Below are positions 42,380 through 55,100 of a stretch of 64,000 nucleotides of DNA, in pieces. Position 1 is the first letter of the stretch, and each line of letters begins with the position of its first letter. A program made the translations under genes and the position numbers. Source of the DNA: Luidia sarsii (Eukaryota; Echinodermata; Asteroidea; Paxillosida; Luidiidae); the NCBI GenBank assembly GCA_949987565.1, contig OX465110.1:10552363-10616362 (forward strand). Direction: 5' to 3'. The notes under the pieces were generated by a model. That model searched no databases. It was not told where the DNA came from and worked only from the letters and a program-made list of their open reading frames with translations.

Positions 42380-42897
42380 ATACGTTTCACTATCGAGATT
42401 GAAGAGGACAACACCATCGCCTTCCTGGACACTTAGGTCCACAGGGAGCTCAACGGCAGCCTGACCACAAACGTGTACCCCAAACCCACGCACACTGACT
42501 TATGACTCCCACCACCCTGAGTCTGTGAAGTGTGGAGTGGCTTAGTGCCTCTTTGACCATGCATCACATTTGTTGACCAAACCGCGCTGTAAGGCCTCAG
42601 AGAAACACCATGTACACACTCATCTGGCAGCGAACGGGTACCCAACCCCCTTCATCCAGCGTTCTCTTAGACAAAAGGTGTACGCTAATACGGAGCGGGT
42701 TTAGTAAAAATCCTTCGCTGTTCTCTCCTTCATGGACGGCGTCTCCAGACAGCTAATGAGAATCCTCGATGTGCACGGTATCCGTAGCGTGTTTCGTTCC
42801 TCCACCACCTTGAGAAACCACCTCGTCCACCAATGGACCCTGTTCCCCCTGGAGGTGTCGTCTATGAAATTCCGTGTGGCGTGTACGATGAGGTCTA
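42380..42897 (+). pseudogene. Penelope-like element, C-terminal RT and start of GIY-YIG endonuclease (left of insertion)
   Basis: Plus-strand pieces in shifting frames: DNTIAFLDT, then a TAG, then VHRELNGSLTTNVYPKPTHTD; SHHPESVKCGV; HLAANGYPTPFIQ; FMDGVSRQLMRILDVHGIRS; TTLRNHLVH; and GVVYEIPCGVYDEVY ending at 42897. These are, in order, the segments after the RT catalytic core in Penelope-like elements, up to the first half of GIY-YIG. Stops and frameshifts show it is dead. The continuation GETGRPIGERIKER resumes at 56754. Confidence 0.78.
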
Positions 42898-43226
42898 CAG
42901 TACTGATCGAAATTATTATCACTATTCGCGACCAATTTAGTGCGAATGATTCTTCGCGAAGACGTCCGCAATTTCTTTTATTTACCAGTCCGGGGAGTCA
43001 TTTCCTTCGCGAAGAGAACCAACGATTCGCGACTGAAGCGGCAATAGGTCCGAGGAGAAAATAATTACCGGTCCGGGGAGTCGTCTTCTCCGCGAAGACT
43101 CGCGAAGACCAGCGGCCATAAACCGAGGGAGAAACCACTCCGTACTGGTCCGGGGGGTCATTTCCTTTGCAAAATCCAGCACAATCCAGCAGCCATCCAT
43201 CAAAGGAGAAACTACCGGTCCCGGAC

Positions 43227-44371
43227 GTCATTTCTTTCGGGAAGATTACTGCCGATTCGCAAATTTCAGCGGCAATCGATCGGGGGTGGGGAGAGAGTTG
43301 GGGGAGACAGGGTTTACATGTCCGACGTACGAACATCTCTTCGCGAATGATGCGCGAACGATCTGCGAAGAAAGCACAACAATTTGCGACCTAAGACTTA
43401 AATGTACTGAAAAAAAAAAAACGTACGCCAACGAGATAAATGGTTGTTTTTTTCTTAGGGGGGCATGATCACATGGGCAATTACCGTTTGTGGAGCGGGA
43501 ATTGAAACTCCAGTTAACCGAACCCCCCCCCTCCCCTCCTTCAACCCTAGATCAATCCAGAGCACCGGCAGTTGCTTTTAAATCTGTCTTTGTGAGCACC
43601 GCCAAGGCTTTATTTATGAGCCCTATCCTCGCTCCACGCTCAGAGCTTGCGGTTGAAACTCTGGTCCTTGCCAATGTGTAGTGCTTTGTGAGCAACGACA
43701 AGGCTTTTCAAGCCGGCCCCATGCATGCTCAGAGCTTGTGGTTAATATAAAATACACGACCAGATTCTCCTGCCAGAGACGTTGTACTGAACCCATTTTC
43801 CAAATTAAACAGTTGTTTCTTGTTTTACCTTACCGTAGCGGGTACCTCATAAAAAAGTGTCCTAAATGTTCCAGAATGTTTCGTTTTTTATTGCTTGAAA
43901 TATTGGAAGCCGAAAATCAGTGGGTAATGCAAAATCACTCTGTGCGGCCTCCACCCATTTCAGTTGATATACCCTCAAATCGAAGCTTGTTTTCTCCCAC
44001 TTTAGGGGCTTTCACACAAGACGAAATCCCCGGGAATTTCGGTCCGTCTATTCACAGAACTGAAGAAATCACCGTGGACAAGCTCTTCGCTGGGGAATTC
44101 TTACCCCAGCTCGGGGTAGGGTAGAAGGACAAAACGCTGGGACGTCATTTCTTTCGCGAACATAACTGCCGATTCGCAATTTTTAGAGGCAATCGATCAG
44201 GGGTGTGGGGAGAGTTGGGGGAGACAGGGTTTACAGGTCCAACGTACGAACCTCTCTTCGCGAACGATGCGCGAACGATCTGAGAAGATAGCACAACAAT
44301 TTGTGACCTAATGCCTAAAAATGTAAAAAAACAAAAAACCCGTACGCCAACGAGATACTGTACATGGTTGT

Positions 44372-44403
<32 letters not shown>

Positions 44404-44640
44404 TAGGGGCATGATCACATTGGCATTTGTCGTTTGTGGAGCCGAACCCCCCCCTCCCCCTCCTTCAACCAAAGATCAATCCAGAGCACCGGCAGTTGCT
44501 TTTAAGTTTGACTTTGTGAGCACCGCTAGAACTTTAGTAGCCCTATCTTCGCTCCACGCTCAGGGCTTGCGGTTGAAACTCTGGTCCTTGCCAATGCGTA
44601 GTGCTTTGTGAGCAACGCCAAGGCTTCTCAATGATGCGTG
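43227..44640 (+). repeat. ~0.9-kb tandem units, outer left arm
   Basis: Unit starts at CGGACGTCATTTCTTTCG (43227) and GGGACGTCATTTCTTTCG (44140), spacing about 913. Rich in TTCGCGAA palindromes near each start. The second unit is truncated before M1. Small ORFs such as the 147-codon one at 43681 recur in every unit simply by repetition. Confidence 0.8.
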
Positions 44641-44681
44641 AACGATCTGCGAAGAAAGCACAACAATTTGCGACCTCAGGC

Positions 44682-44984
44682 TTAAAAATGTTCGGGAAAA
44701 ACCTGTACGCCAACGATGGCCAAACCACTCGTAAAAAAATGATTGGATGATTGCCTCTTGTGATTTCTGACACGTCCGCAAAAGATTTTAGACCTTTTAG
44801 ACCTTTCTTTCGTTTGCAGCCATTGACGTACATTTGATATGCGGCGGCCGTCAGCTTCAATAATAGACAACTGACATCGATTGTAGCCAAAAATAAATTC
44901 AACAATCTGCATTTTGTGTTGGGTATGATTTGTGAAGATCGCCGAGTATTCTTGGTCGTCTAGCTTTTTGTTAGTTATACACAT
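44682..44984 (-). other. Foldback element block M1, short frame conserved in both copies
   Basis: 100-codon minus frame (KMQIVEFIFGYNRCQLSIIE, ADGRRI, VRQWLQTKERSK); the plus frame 51899-52285 in the inner copy is homologous but carries a repeated RLQTKE and a different end. No family recognised. The rest of M1 (45000-46340) is AT-rich with no coding signal. Confidence 0.4.
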
Positions 44985-46346
44985 TGTAAAAATAATTGTC
45001 TTTTGAATTTAGCGTAATGGCCGACCATAGTTTGCAAGCCGGGGGTTGGCAGAAACTGAATCCGTGACGTACCATACCAAAAGAAAGTTCTATACTTTGC
45101 CATTATAAAGGAAATTTATTATCAATATTATCAAATAGGCCCAATGAAGGCATAGTTGAACAACTCTTCCGCATGTCCCAAGTAGTCCTATTCTAAAAAC
45201 AACGCCAGAATTTGGGAAAGACATCTACACAGGAGCCGCCTTAAACGTACGTTGTATCACATTTTTAACACTGGAGCTGTCAATCATCCTACTGCAGGCT
45301 CTCCTTGCTTTTTCCACCACGGCGAGGTAACTTGGGTTCAAATGGGTTTTGTTTTATTCGGAGGTTGATCATCCTTCCCACTTTAAATCGGTCATATTTT
45401 GAAAGTTGATAGAAAATGATGATACATGCAACGAACAAATGATATTTTATATTCAGTCTCAAGTTTATATGCAATTTATTTAGTTAATTTACCACCTACT
45501 CCATAGTTATCATGTTAGTGCATACAAGTTTGTGGAGTTTTTAACCCTAACATAGAAATACGTATGCATGTAAATGTACACCATCCGTGCCACCAATGTT
45601 TTGGCTTGGAAATTTACTGAGGTGGCTCGGCTGGCCACTCAAGAAAAACCCTGATCATGCCCTAAGCGGAAATCATCATGAATCTAAACAATACCAAGTG
45701 CAAGGTTAAAAGTGCAGCGTATCTAATGCATGATAGACTTCATCTCGCGCAATAAGCAATAAGGTTGTCTGGCTTTTGCCCCGAAGTAAAATGACAGTAA
45801 TATTACAGCACTGTAGCTGGGGCCAGTTCGCTAAGTTTGCATTCAAGAATTGCCGTGTTCTGCAGACCAACAAGGTTGTCTGTTTGTGAGCATTTTATTT
45901 AATTGAAGTTCTAGAAAGAAGCCTTCGAAAAGTCTTGTTCCTGCGAAACTTAGCCAGGCTCCCTAAAAATATTAATAGCAAGCTCTCCGGTGTCAAACGC
46001 TCTTGAATCACAGTGAAATTCATTTCCTGTCTAGCCGACATTGGGGATTACAGTCATGTATAAACGTTCAGAAACTAACGAAACTATTCAAAACGAATTA
46101 TCTCGAATATCTGAATGGATAATATTGCCACCCTTCCTCCATGGTTGTTTTTTTCTTAGGGGGGACTGGTCACATGGGCAATATTGCCGTTTGTTGAGCG
46201 GGAATTGAAACTTCAGTTAACCGAACCCCCCCCCCATCAACCAAAGATCAATCCTGTCTTTGTGAGCACAGACAGGGCTTTGATAGTAGCCCTATCCTTG
46301 TTCCACGCTCAGAGATTGCGGTTTTAACTCGGTCCTTGTCAAGGTA

Positions 46347-49300
46347 CAGTACTGATCGAAATTATTATCACTATTCGCGACCAATTTAGTGCGAATGATT
46401 CTTCGCGAAGACGTCCGCAATTTCTTATATTTACCAGTCCGGGGAGTCATTTCCTTCGCGAAGAGAACCAACGATTCGCGACTGAAGCGGCCATAGGTCC
46501 GAGGAGAAAATAATTACCGGTACGGGGAGTCGTCTTCTCCGCGAAGACTCGCGAAGACCAGCGGCCATAAACCGAGGGAGAAACCACTCAGTACTGGTCC
46601 GGGGGGTTATTTCCTTTGCAAAATCCAGCAAAATCGAGCAGCCATCCATCAAAGGAGAAACTACCGGTCCCGGACGTCATTTCTTTCGGGAAGATTACTG
46701 CCGATTCGCGAATTTCAGCGGCAATCGATCGGGGGTGGGGAGAGAGTTGGGGGAGACAGGGTTTACAAGTCCAACATACGAACGTCTCTTCGCGAATGAT
46801 GCGCGAACGATCTGCGAAGAAAGCACAACAATTTGCGACCGAAGGCCTAAATCTTAATGTACGGGGGAAAAAACCGTACGCCAACGAGATAAATGTTTTA
46901 AGGGGGGCTTGATCACATGGGCAATTACCGTTTGTGGAGCGGGAATTGAAACTCCGGTTAACCGAACCCCCCCCCCCCTCCTTCAACCCAAGATCAATCC
47001 AGAGCACCGGCAGTTGCTTTTAAATCTGTCTTTGTGAGCACCGCCAAGGCTTTATTTATGAGTCCTATCCTCACTCCACGCTCAGACCTTGCGGTTGAAA
47101 CTCTGGTCCTTGCCAGTGTGTAGTGCTTTGTGAGCAACGACAAGGCTTTTCAAGCCGGCCCCATGCTCAGAGCGTGTGGTTAATATAAAATTACACGACC
47201 AGATTCTCCTGCCAGAGGAGTTGTACTGAAGCCATTTTCCAAATTAAACAATTTTTTCTTGTTTTACCTTACCATACCGGGTACCTCATAAAAAAAAGTG
47301 TCCTAAATGTTCCAGAATGTTTCGTTTTTTATTGTTTGAAATATTGGAAGCCGAAAATCAGTGGGTAATGCAAAATCACTCGGTTGATATTTCGGTTGAT
47401 ATACCGGTACCCTCAAATCGAAGCTTGTTTTCTCCCACTTTAGGGGCTTTCACACAAGACGAAATCCCCGGGAATTTCGGTCCGTCTATTCACAGAACCG
47501 AAGAAATCACCGTGGATAAGCTTTTCCCCGGGGAATTCTTACCCCAGCTCGGGGTAGGCTAGAAGGAGAAAACCCCGGGACGTCATTACTTTCGCGAAGA
47601 TAACTACCGATTCGCGATTTTCAGAGGCAATCGATCAGGGGTGTTGGGAGAGTTGGGGGAGACAGGGTTTACAGGTCCAACTACGAACCTCTCTTCGCGA
47701 ACGATGCGCGAACGATCTGAGAAGATAGCACAACAATTTGCGACCTAAGGCCTAAAAATGTGAGAAAAAAATCCGTACGCCAACGAGATACTGTACATGG
47801 TTGTAGTTGTGGGGGTTTTTTTTGGGGGGGGGTTGGGGGGAGGGGCATGATCACATGGGCAATTGCCGTTTGTGCAGCGGGCCTCCTTCAACCCAAGATC
47901 AGTCCAGAGCACCGGCAGTTGCTTTTAAGTTTGTCTTTGTGAGCACCGCCAGGACTTTAGGAGCCCTATCCTCGCTCCACGCTCAGAGCTTGCGGTTGAA
48001 ACTCTGGTCCTTGCCAATGTGTATTGTGAGCAACACGAAGGCTTTTCAAGCCGGCCCCATGCTCAGAGCTTGCGGTTAATATAAAAATACACGACCAGAT
48101 TCTCCTGCCAGAGACGTTGTACTGAAGCCATTTTCCAAATTAAACAAATTTTTCTTGTTTTACCTTACCGTACCAGGTACCTCTTAAAAAAAGTGTCCTT
48201 AATGTTCCAGAATGTTTCGTTTTTTATTGTTTGAAATATTGGAACCCGAAAATCAGTGGGTAATGCAAAATCACTCTGTGCGGCCTCCGCCCATTTCGGT
48301 TGATATACCCTCAAATCGAAGCTTGTTTTCTCCCACTTTAGGGGCTTTCACACAAGACGAAATACCCGGGAATATCGGTCTGTCTATTCACAGAACCGAA
48401 GAAATCACCGTGGATAAGTTTTTTCCCGGGGAATTCTTACCCCAGCTCGGGGTAGTGTAGAAGGAGAAAACCCCGGGACGTCATTTCTTTCGCGAAGATA
48501 ACTGCCGATTTGCGAATTTCAGAGGCAATCGATCAGGGGTGTGGGGAGAGTTGGGGGAGACAGGGTTTACAAGTCCAACGTACGAACCTCTCTTCGCGAA
48601 CGATGCGCGAACGATCTGAGAAGATAACTCAACAATTTGCGACCTAAGGCCTAATAATGTAAGAAAAAAAAACCCGTACGCCAAAGAGATACTGTACATG
48701 GTTGTTTTTCTTGGGGGGGGGGGCATGATCACATGGGCAATTGCCGTCTATGGAGCAAGAATTCAAACTTCAGTTAACCGAACCCCCCCCCCCCTCCTTC
48801 AACCCAAGATCAGTCCAGAGCACCGGTAATTGCTTTTAAATCTGTCTTTGTGATCACCGCCATGGCTTTAGGAGCCCTATCCTGGCTTCACGCTCAGAGC
48901 TTGCGGTTGAAACTCTGGTCCTTGCCAATGTGTATTGTGAGCAACACCAAGGCTTTTCAAGCCGGCCCCATGCTCAGAGCTTGCGGTTAATATAAAAATA
49001 CACGACCAGATTCTCCTGCCAGAGACGTTGTACTGAAGCCATTTTCCAAATTAAACAATTTTTCTTGTTTTACCTTACCGTACCGGGTACCTCATAAAAA
49101 AGTGTCCTAAATGTTCCAGAATGTTTCGTTTTTTATTGTTTGAAATATTGGAAGCTGAAAATCAGTGGGTAATGCAAAATCACTCTGCGGCCTCTGCCCA
49201 ATTCGGATGATATACCCTCAAATCAAAGCTTGTTTTCTCCCACTTGAGCCTTTAGGGGCTTTCACACAAGAACTGTCTGTCAACTGTGTCTTGTTTTCAT

Positions 49301-52300
49301 TGATTCATTTTTTGTACTTTCCTGAAATAAAATAAAAATCGGGACGTTACCCACCCTTTTTCTTTTTTTTAATCAAGATTTCAGGAAGGTTCTATGAAGT
49401 TTCTTTGAAGGTTCTTTATACAAGTGTGCACAGAAATAAACTTTCATACCAATTACAAAATGTGTAGGCCGACCACGTGAAAGACATTTCATTTTCGAAA
49501 AAGTTTGATACTGCCGGTAGTTGACGTACTCAGAATAACTTAATAAAAATATGCAGGCCCCCTGTTTATTTGTTTGCGTCGTATCCGTGAACGTAGAAAG
49601 GGAAAAATCAATGTTTCAGCTCAGGCAATACAAAACATGTTTAGCGTCCTGCCTTTTGGGCAACAAGGAAGGAGGGAGGCCCTTTTTTCCCTAAAAAGCA
49701 AGCTGGCCCATTTAATCATCAAGATTGGTAGGCGAGACTAGGAGTAGGAACGCTTCGCAGCTCCCATTTTGTGGCAATAACAAGTAATGTTTTCATGCCA
49801 TCTAGGCAATCGTCAGTGGCGGTGATTTTTGCAAATCAGTTTCTCTCTTTGTGCGGTACCAGTATGGAAAATCGGTTAGGGTGACCGGGCTGCACTATTT
49901 AGGGCGTGATTATTCCTCAAGTATACGGAGAGCAGGGAGTCCAGCGTATAATCTGATTCCTTGAAAGAAACCAAACTCGACTGGGACGGGGGTTCTTTGG
50001 GGCATTTGGCCTGGGTGATAATTCCCGTCGGTTGTGGGGCGTTTTTGTTTTTTGGAAGGGTGGGTTGGGAAATACATGTATTCCAGAGTTCTTCATTGCA
50101 TGGGATGTGCCGCCATTGTTTGGCAACTGCTCTCCGGAAATCGCGGTGGTTAATCACCAGATTATGGGTGGTGCTGACCACCAGAGGTGTTTGCACTAGA
50201 GGTGTTAGTTCATATTAAGCTCCCGCTCAGGAGTCCACACAGAGGGATTTTGCAATACCCAATGTTTTTCAGCTTCCAAGATTTCGAACAATAAAAGACG
50301 AAAACCCCTGAAACAATATGCAATATATAGGACACACGTTTCTTATGAGGTAATGTAAAGAAAAATTTTTTTTATTGGAAACTGGCTTCAGCACGATGTC
50401 TCGGGCGGGAGGCAGTCTTGTCATGTATTTTTGCTCTGTGCTGTTAGTTAGAGCTCTAAGGTCGGCTTGAAAAGCCTTGGCGGTGCTCACACAGCACTAT
50501 ACCTTGGCAGGGACCGAGTTACAACCGCAAGCTCTGAGCGTGGAGCAAGGATAGGGCTACTATCAAAGCCCTGTCTGTGCTCACAAAGACAGGATTGATC
50601 TTTGGTTGATAGGGGGGTTCGGTTAACTGAAGTTTCAATTCCCGCTCAACAAACGGCAATATTGCCCATGTGACCAGTCCCCCCTTAAGAAAAAAACCAA
50701 CCATGGAAGAAGGGTGGCAATATTATCCATTCGGATATTCGAGATAATTCGTTTCGAATAGTTTCGTTAGTTTCTGAACGTTTACATGACTGTAATCCCC
50801 AATGTCCGCTGGACAGGTAATGAAGATCACTGTGCTTCAAGAGCGTTTTACACCGGAGAGCTTGCTATTAATATTTTAAGGGAGCCTGGCTAAGTTTTGC
50901 AGGAACAAGACTTTTCGAAGGCTTCTTTCTAGAACTTCAATTAAATAAAATGCTCACAAACAGACAACCTTGTTGGTCTGCAGAACACGGCAATTCTTGA
51001 ATGCAAACTTAGCGAACTGGCCCCAGCTACGGTGCTGTAATATTACTGTCATTTTACTTCGTGGCAAAAGCCAGACAACCTTATTGCTTATTGCGCGAGA
51101 TGAAGTCTATCATGCATTAGATACGCTGCACTTTTAACCTTGCACTTGGTATTGTGTAGATTCATGATGATTTCCGCTTAGGCATGATCAGGGTTTTTCT
51201 TGAGTGGCCAGCCGAACCACCTCAGTAAATTTCTAAGCCAAAACATTGGTGGCCCGGATGGTGTATATTTACATGCATACGTATTTCTATGTTAGGGTTA
51301 AAAACTCCACAAACTTGTATGCACTAACATGATAACTATAGAGTAGGTGGTAAATTAACTAAATAAATTGCATATAAACTTGAGACTGAATATAAAATAT
51401 CATTTGTTCGTTGCATGTATCATCATTTTCTATCAACTTTCAAAATATGACCGATTTAAAGTGGGAAGGATGATCAACCTCTGAATAAAACAAAACCCAT
51501 TTGAACCCAAGTTACCTCGCCGTGGTGGAAAAAGCAAGGAGAGCCGGCAGTAGGATGATTGACAGCTCCATTGTTAAAAATGTGATACAACGTACGTTTA
51601 AGGCGGCTCCTGTGTAGATGTCTTTCCCAAATTCTGGCGTTGTTTTTAGAATAGGACTACTTGGGACATGCGGGAGAGTTGTTCAACTACGCCTTCATTT
51701 GGCCTATTTGATAATATTGATAATAAATTTCCTTTATAATGGCAAAGTATAGAACTTTCTTTTGGTATGGTACGTCACGGATTCAGTTTCTGCCAACCGC
51801 CGGCTTGCAAACTATGGCCGGTCGTTACGCTAAATTCAAAAGACAATTATTTTTACAATGTGTATAACTAACAAAAAGCTAGACGACCATAAGAATACTT
51901 GGCGATCTTCACAAATCATACCCAACACAAAATGCAGATTGTTGAATTTATTTTTGGCTACAATCGATGTCAGTTGTCCATTATTGAAGCTGACGGCCGC
52001 CGCATATCAACTGTACGTCAATGGCTGCAAACGAAAGAAAGGCTGCAAACGAAAGAAAGGTCTAAAATCTTTTGCGGACGTGTCAGAAATCACAAGAGGC
52101 AATCATCCAATCATTTTTTTTTACGAGTGGTATGGCCATCGTTGGCGTACGGGTTTTTCCCGTACATTTTTGAGCTCACAAAGCACTACGCATTGGCAAG
52201 GACCAGAGTTTCAACCGCAAGCTCTGAGCGTGGAGCGAGGATAGGGCTCCTAAAGTTCTGGCGGTGCTCACAAAATCAAACTTAAAAGCAACTGCCGGTG

Positions 52301-53871
52301 CTCTGGATTGATCTTGGGTTGAAGGAGGGGGGGGGGAGTTTCGGCTCCACAAACGGCAATTGCCCATGTGATCATGCCCCTACCCCCCCCAAAAAAAAAA
52401 TCCCAACCATGTACAGTATCTCGTTGGCGTACGGGTTTTTTCTTACATTTTTAGGCCTTAGGTCACAAATTGTTGTGCTATCTTCTCAGATCGTTCGCGA
52501 AGAGAGGTTCGTACGTTGGACCTGTAAACCCTGTCTCCCCAACTCCCCCCACACCCCTGATCGATTGCCTCTGAAAATCGCGAATCGGCAGTTATGTTCG
52601 CGAAAGAAATGACGTCCCGGGGTTTTCTCCTTCTACCCTACCCCGAGCTGGGGTAAGAATTCCCCGGGGAAAAGCTTATCCACGGTGATTTCTTCAGTTC
52701 TGTGAAGAGACGGACCGAAATTCCCGGGGATTTCGTCTTGTGTGAAAGCCCCTAAAGTAGGAGAAAACAAGCTTCGATTTGAGGGTATATCAACCGAAAT
52801 GGGCGGAGGCCGCACAGAGTGATTTTGCATTACCCACTGATTTTCAGCTTCCAATATTTCAAACAATAAAACACGAAACATTCTGGAACATTTAGGACAC
52901 TTTTTTATGAGGTACCCGGTACGGTAAAGTAAAACAAGAAAAATTGTTTAGTTTGGAAAATGGGTTCAGTACAACGTCTCTGGCAGGAGAATCTGGTCGT
53001 GTATTTTATATTAACCACAAGCTCTGAGCATGCATGGGGCCGTCTTGAAAAGCCTTGTCGTTGCTCACAAAGCAATACTCATTGACAAGGACCAGAGTTT
53101 CAACCGCAAGCTCTGAGCGTGGAGCGAGGAAAAATAGGGCTCCTAAATAAAGCCTTGGCGGTGCTCACAAAGACAGATTTAAAAGCAACTGCCGGTGCTC
53201 TGGATTGATCTTGGGTTGAAGGAGGGGGAGGGGGGGGGGGTTCAGTTAACTGGAGTTTCAATTCCCGCTCCACGAACGGTAATTGCCCATGTGATCATGC
53301 CCCCCTAAGGAAAAAACCAACCATTTATCTCGTTGGCGTACGTTTTTTTTCCCCCGTACATTTAGATTTAGGCCTTAGGTCGCAAATTGTTGTGTTTTCT
53401 TCGCAGATCGTTCGCGCATCATTCGCGAAGAGATGTTCGTACGTCGGACTTGTAAACCCCGTCTCCCCCAACTCTCTCCCCACCCCCAATCGATTGCCGC
53501 TGAAATTCGCGAATCGGCAGTAATCTTCCCGAAAGAAATGATGTCCGGGACCGGTAGTTTCTCCTTTGATGGATGGCTGCTCGATTTTGCTGGATTTTGC
53601 AAAGGAAATAACCCCCCGGACCAGTACGGAGTGGTTTCTCCCTCGGTTTATGGCCGCTGGTCTTCGCGAGTCTTCGCGGAGAAGACGACTCCCCGTACCG
53701 GTAATTATTTTCTCCTCGGACCTATGGCCGCTTCAGTCGCGAATCGTTGGTTCTCTTCGCGAAGGAAATGACTCCCCGGACTGGTAAATATAAGAAATTG
53801 CGGACGTCTTCGCGAAGAATCATTCGCACTAAATTGGTCGCGAATAGTGATAATAATTTCGATCAGTACTG
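46347..53871 (-). mobile_element. Inner foldback element (7.5 kb), opposite orientation
   Basis: Ends CAGTACTGATCG at 46347 and complement at 53871, with TA at 46345-46346 and 53872-53873. Read on the minus strand it has the same order as the outer element: units (52200-53860), M1 (50520-52200, matching 44700-46340), a 0.3-kb piece (50230-50520), M2 (49300-50220, matching 54130-55100), units (46380-49270). The inner copy keeps the sequence CCAAGGTATAGTGCTG (near 50488-50503, minus strand), the site at which the outer copy was hit. Confidence 0.82.
46670..49270 (+). repeat. ~0.9-kb tandem units, inner left arm (three units)
   Basis: Starts at about 46670, 47577 and 48476 (spacings about 907 and 899); the third is truncated at 49270. 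Inverted units lie at 52200-53600 (boundaries 52612, 53545) and 55130-56480. Confidence 0.8.
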
Positions 53872-54129
53872 TACTGCTGCGTGAGCACCGCCAAGGCTTT
53901 TCAAGCTGGCCTTAGAGCTCTAACTAACAGCACAGAGCAAAAATACATGACAAGACTGTCTCCCGCCCGAGACATCGTGCTGAAGCCAGTTTCCAATAAA
54001 ACATTTTTTTCCCTTTACATTACCTCATAAGAAACGTGTGTCCTATATATTCCAGATTTTTTCAGACGTTTTCGTCTTTATTGTTCGAAATCTTGGAAGC
54101 TGAAAAACATTCGGTATTGCAAAATCCCT

Positions 54130-55100
54130 CTGTGTGGACTCCGGAGCTGGAGCTTAAAATGAACTAACAAACACCTCTAGTGCAAACACCTCTGGTGGTC
54201 AGCACCACCCATAATCTGGTGATTAACCACCGCGATTTCCGGAGAGCAGTTGCCAAACAATGGCGGCACATCCCACGCAATGAAGAACTCTGGAATACAT
54301 ATATTTCCCAACCCACCCATCCAAAAATCAAAAACGCACCACAACAGACGGGAATTATCACCCGGGCAAAATGCCCAAAAGAACCCCCATCCCAGTCGAG
54401 TTTGGTTTCTTTCAAGGAATCAGATTATACGCTGGACTCCCTGCTCTCCGTACTTGAGGAATAATCACCCCCTAAATAGTGCAGCCCGGTCACCCTAACT
54501 GATTTTCCATACTGGTACCGCACAAAGACAGAAACTGATTTGCAAAAATCACTACCGCCACTGACGATTGCCTAGATGGCCTGAAAACATTACTTGTTAT
54601 TGCCACAAAATGGGAGCTGCGAAGCGTTCCTACTCCTAGTCTCGCCTACCAATCTTGATGATTAAATGGGTCAGCTTGCTTTTTAGGGGGAAAAAGGGCC
54701 TCCCTCCTTCCTTGTTGCCCAAAAGGCAGGATGCTAAACATTTTTTGTATTGCCTGAGCTGAAACATTGATTTTTCCCTTTCTACGTTCACGGATACGAC
54801 GCAAACAAATAATCAGGGGGCCTGGATAGTATCTGCAGTTTCGCTGCATATTTTTATTAAGTTATTCTGAGTACGTCAACTACCGGCAGTATCAAACTTT
54901 TTCGAAAATGTCTTTCACGTGGTTGGCCTACACATTTTGTAATTTGTATGAAAGTTTGTTTCTGTGCACACTTGTATAAAGAACCTTCAAAGACACTTCA
55001 TAGAACCTTCCTGAAATCTTAATTTAAAAATAGAAAAAGGGTGGGTAACGTCCAGATTTTTATTTTATTTCAGGAAAGTACAAAAAATGAATCAATGAAA
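54130..55100 (+). other. Foldback element block M2 with a conserved 94-codon frame
   Basis: Nearly identical in reverse at 49300-50220. The plus frame 54180-54464 (TTHNLVINHRDFRRAVAKQW to DSLLSVLEE) is matched by a minus frame at 49876-50196, open in both copies with few differences. No family recognised; it might be captured host sequence or chance. Confidence 0.5.

Noticed and set aside
43681..44124. Repeated 80-147 codon ORFs (for example at 43681, 47317, 48212 and 52633 minus) as a gene family
   Set aside because: They recur because the 0.9-kb unit repeats; starts and ends vary, and no domain or codon signal is seen.
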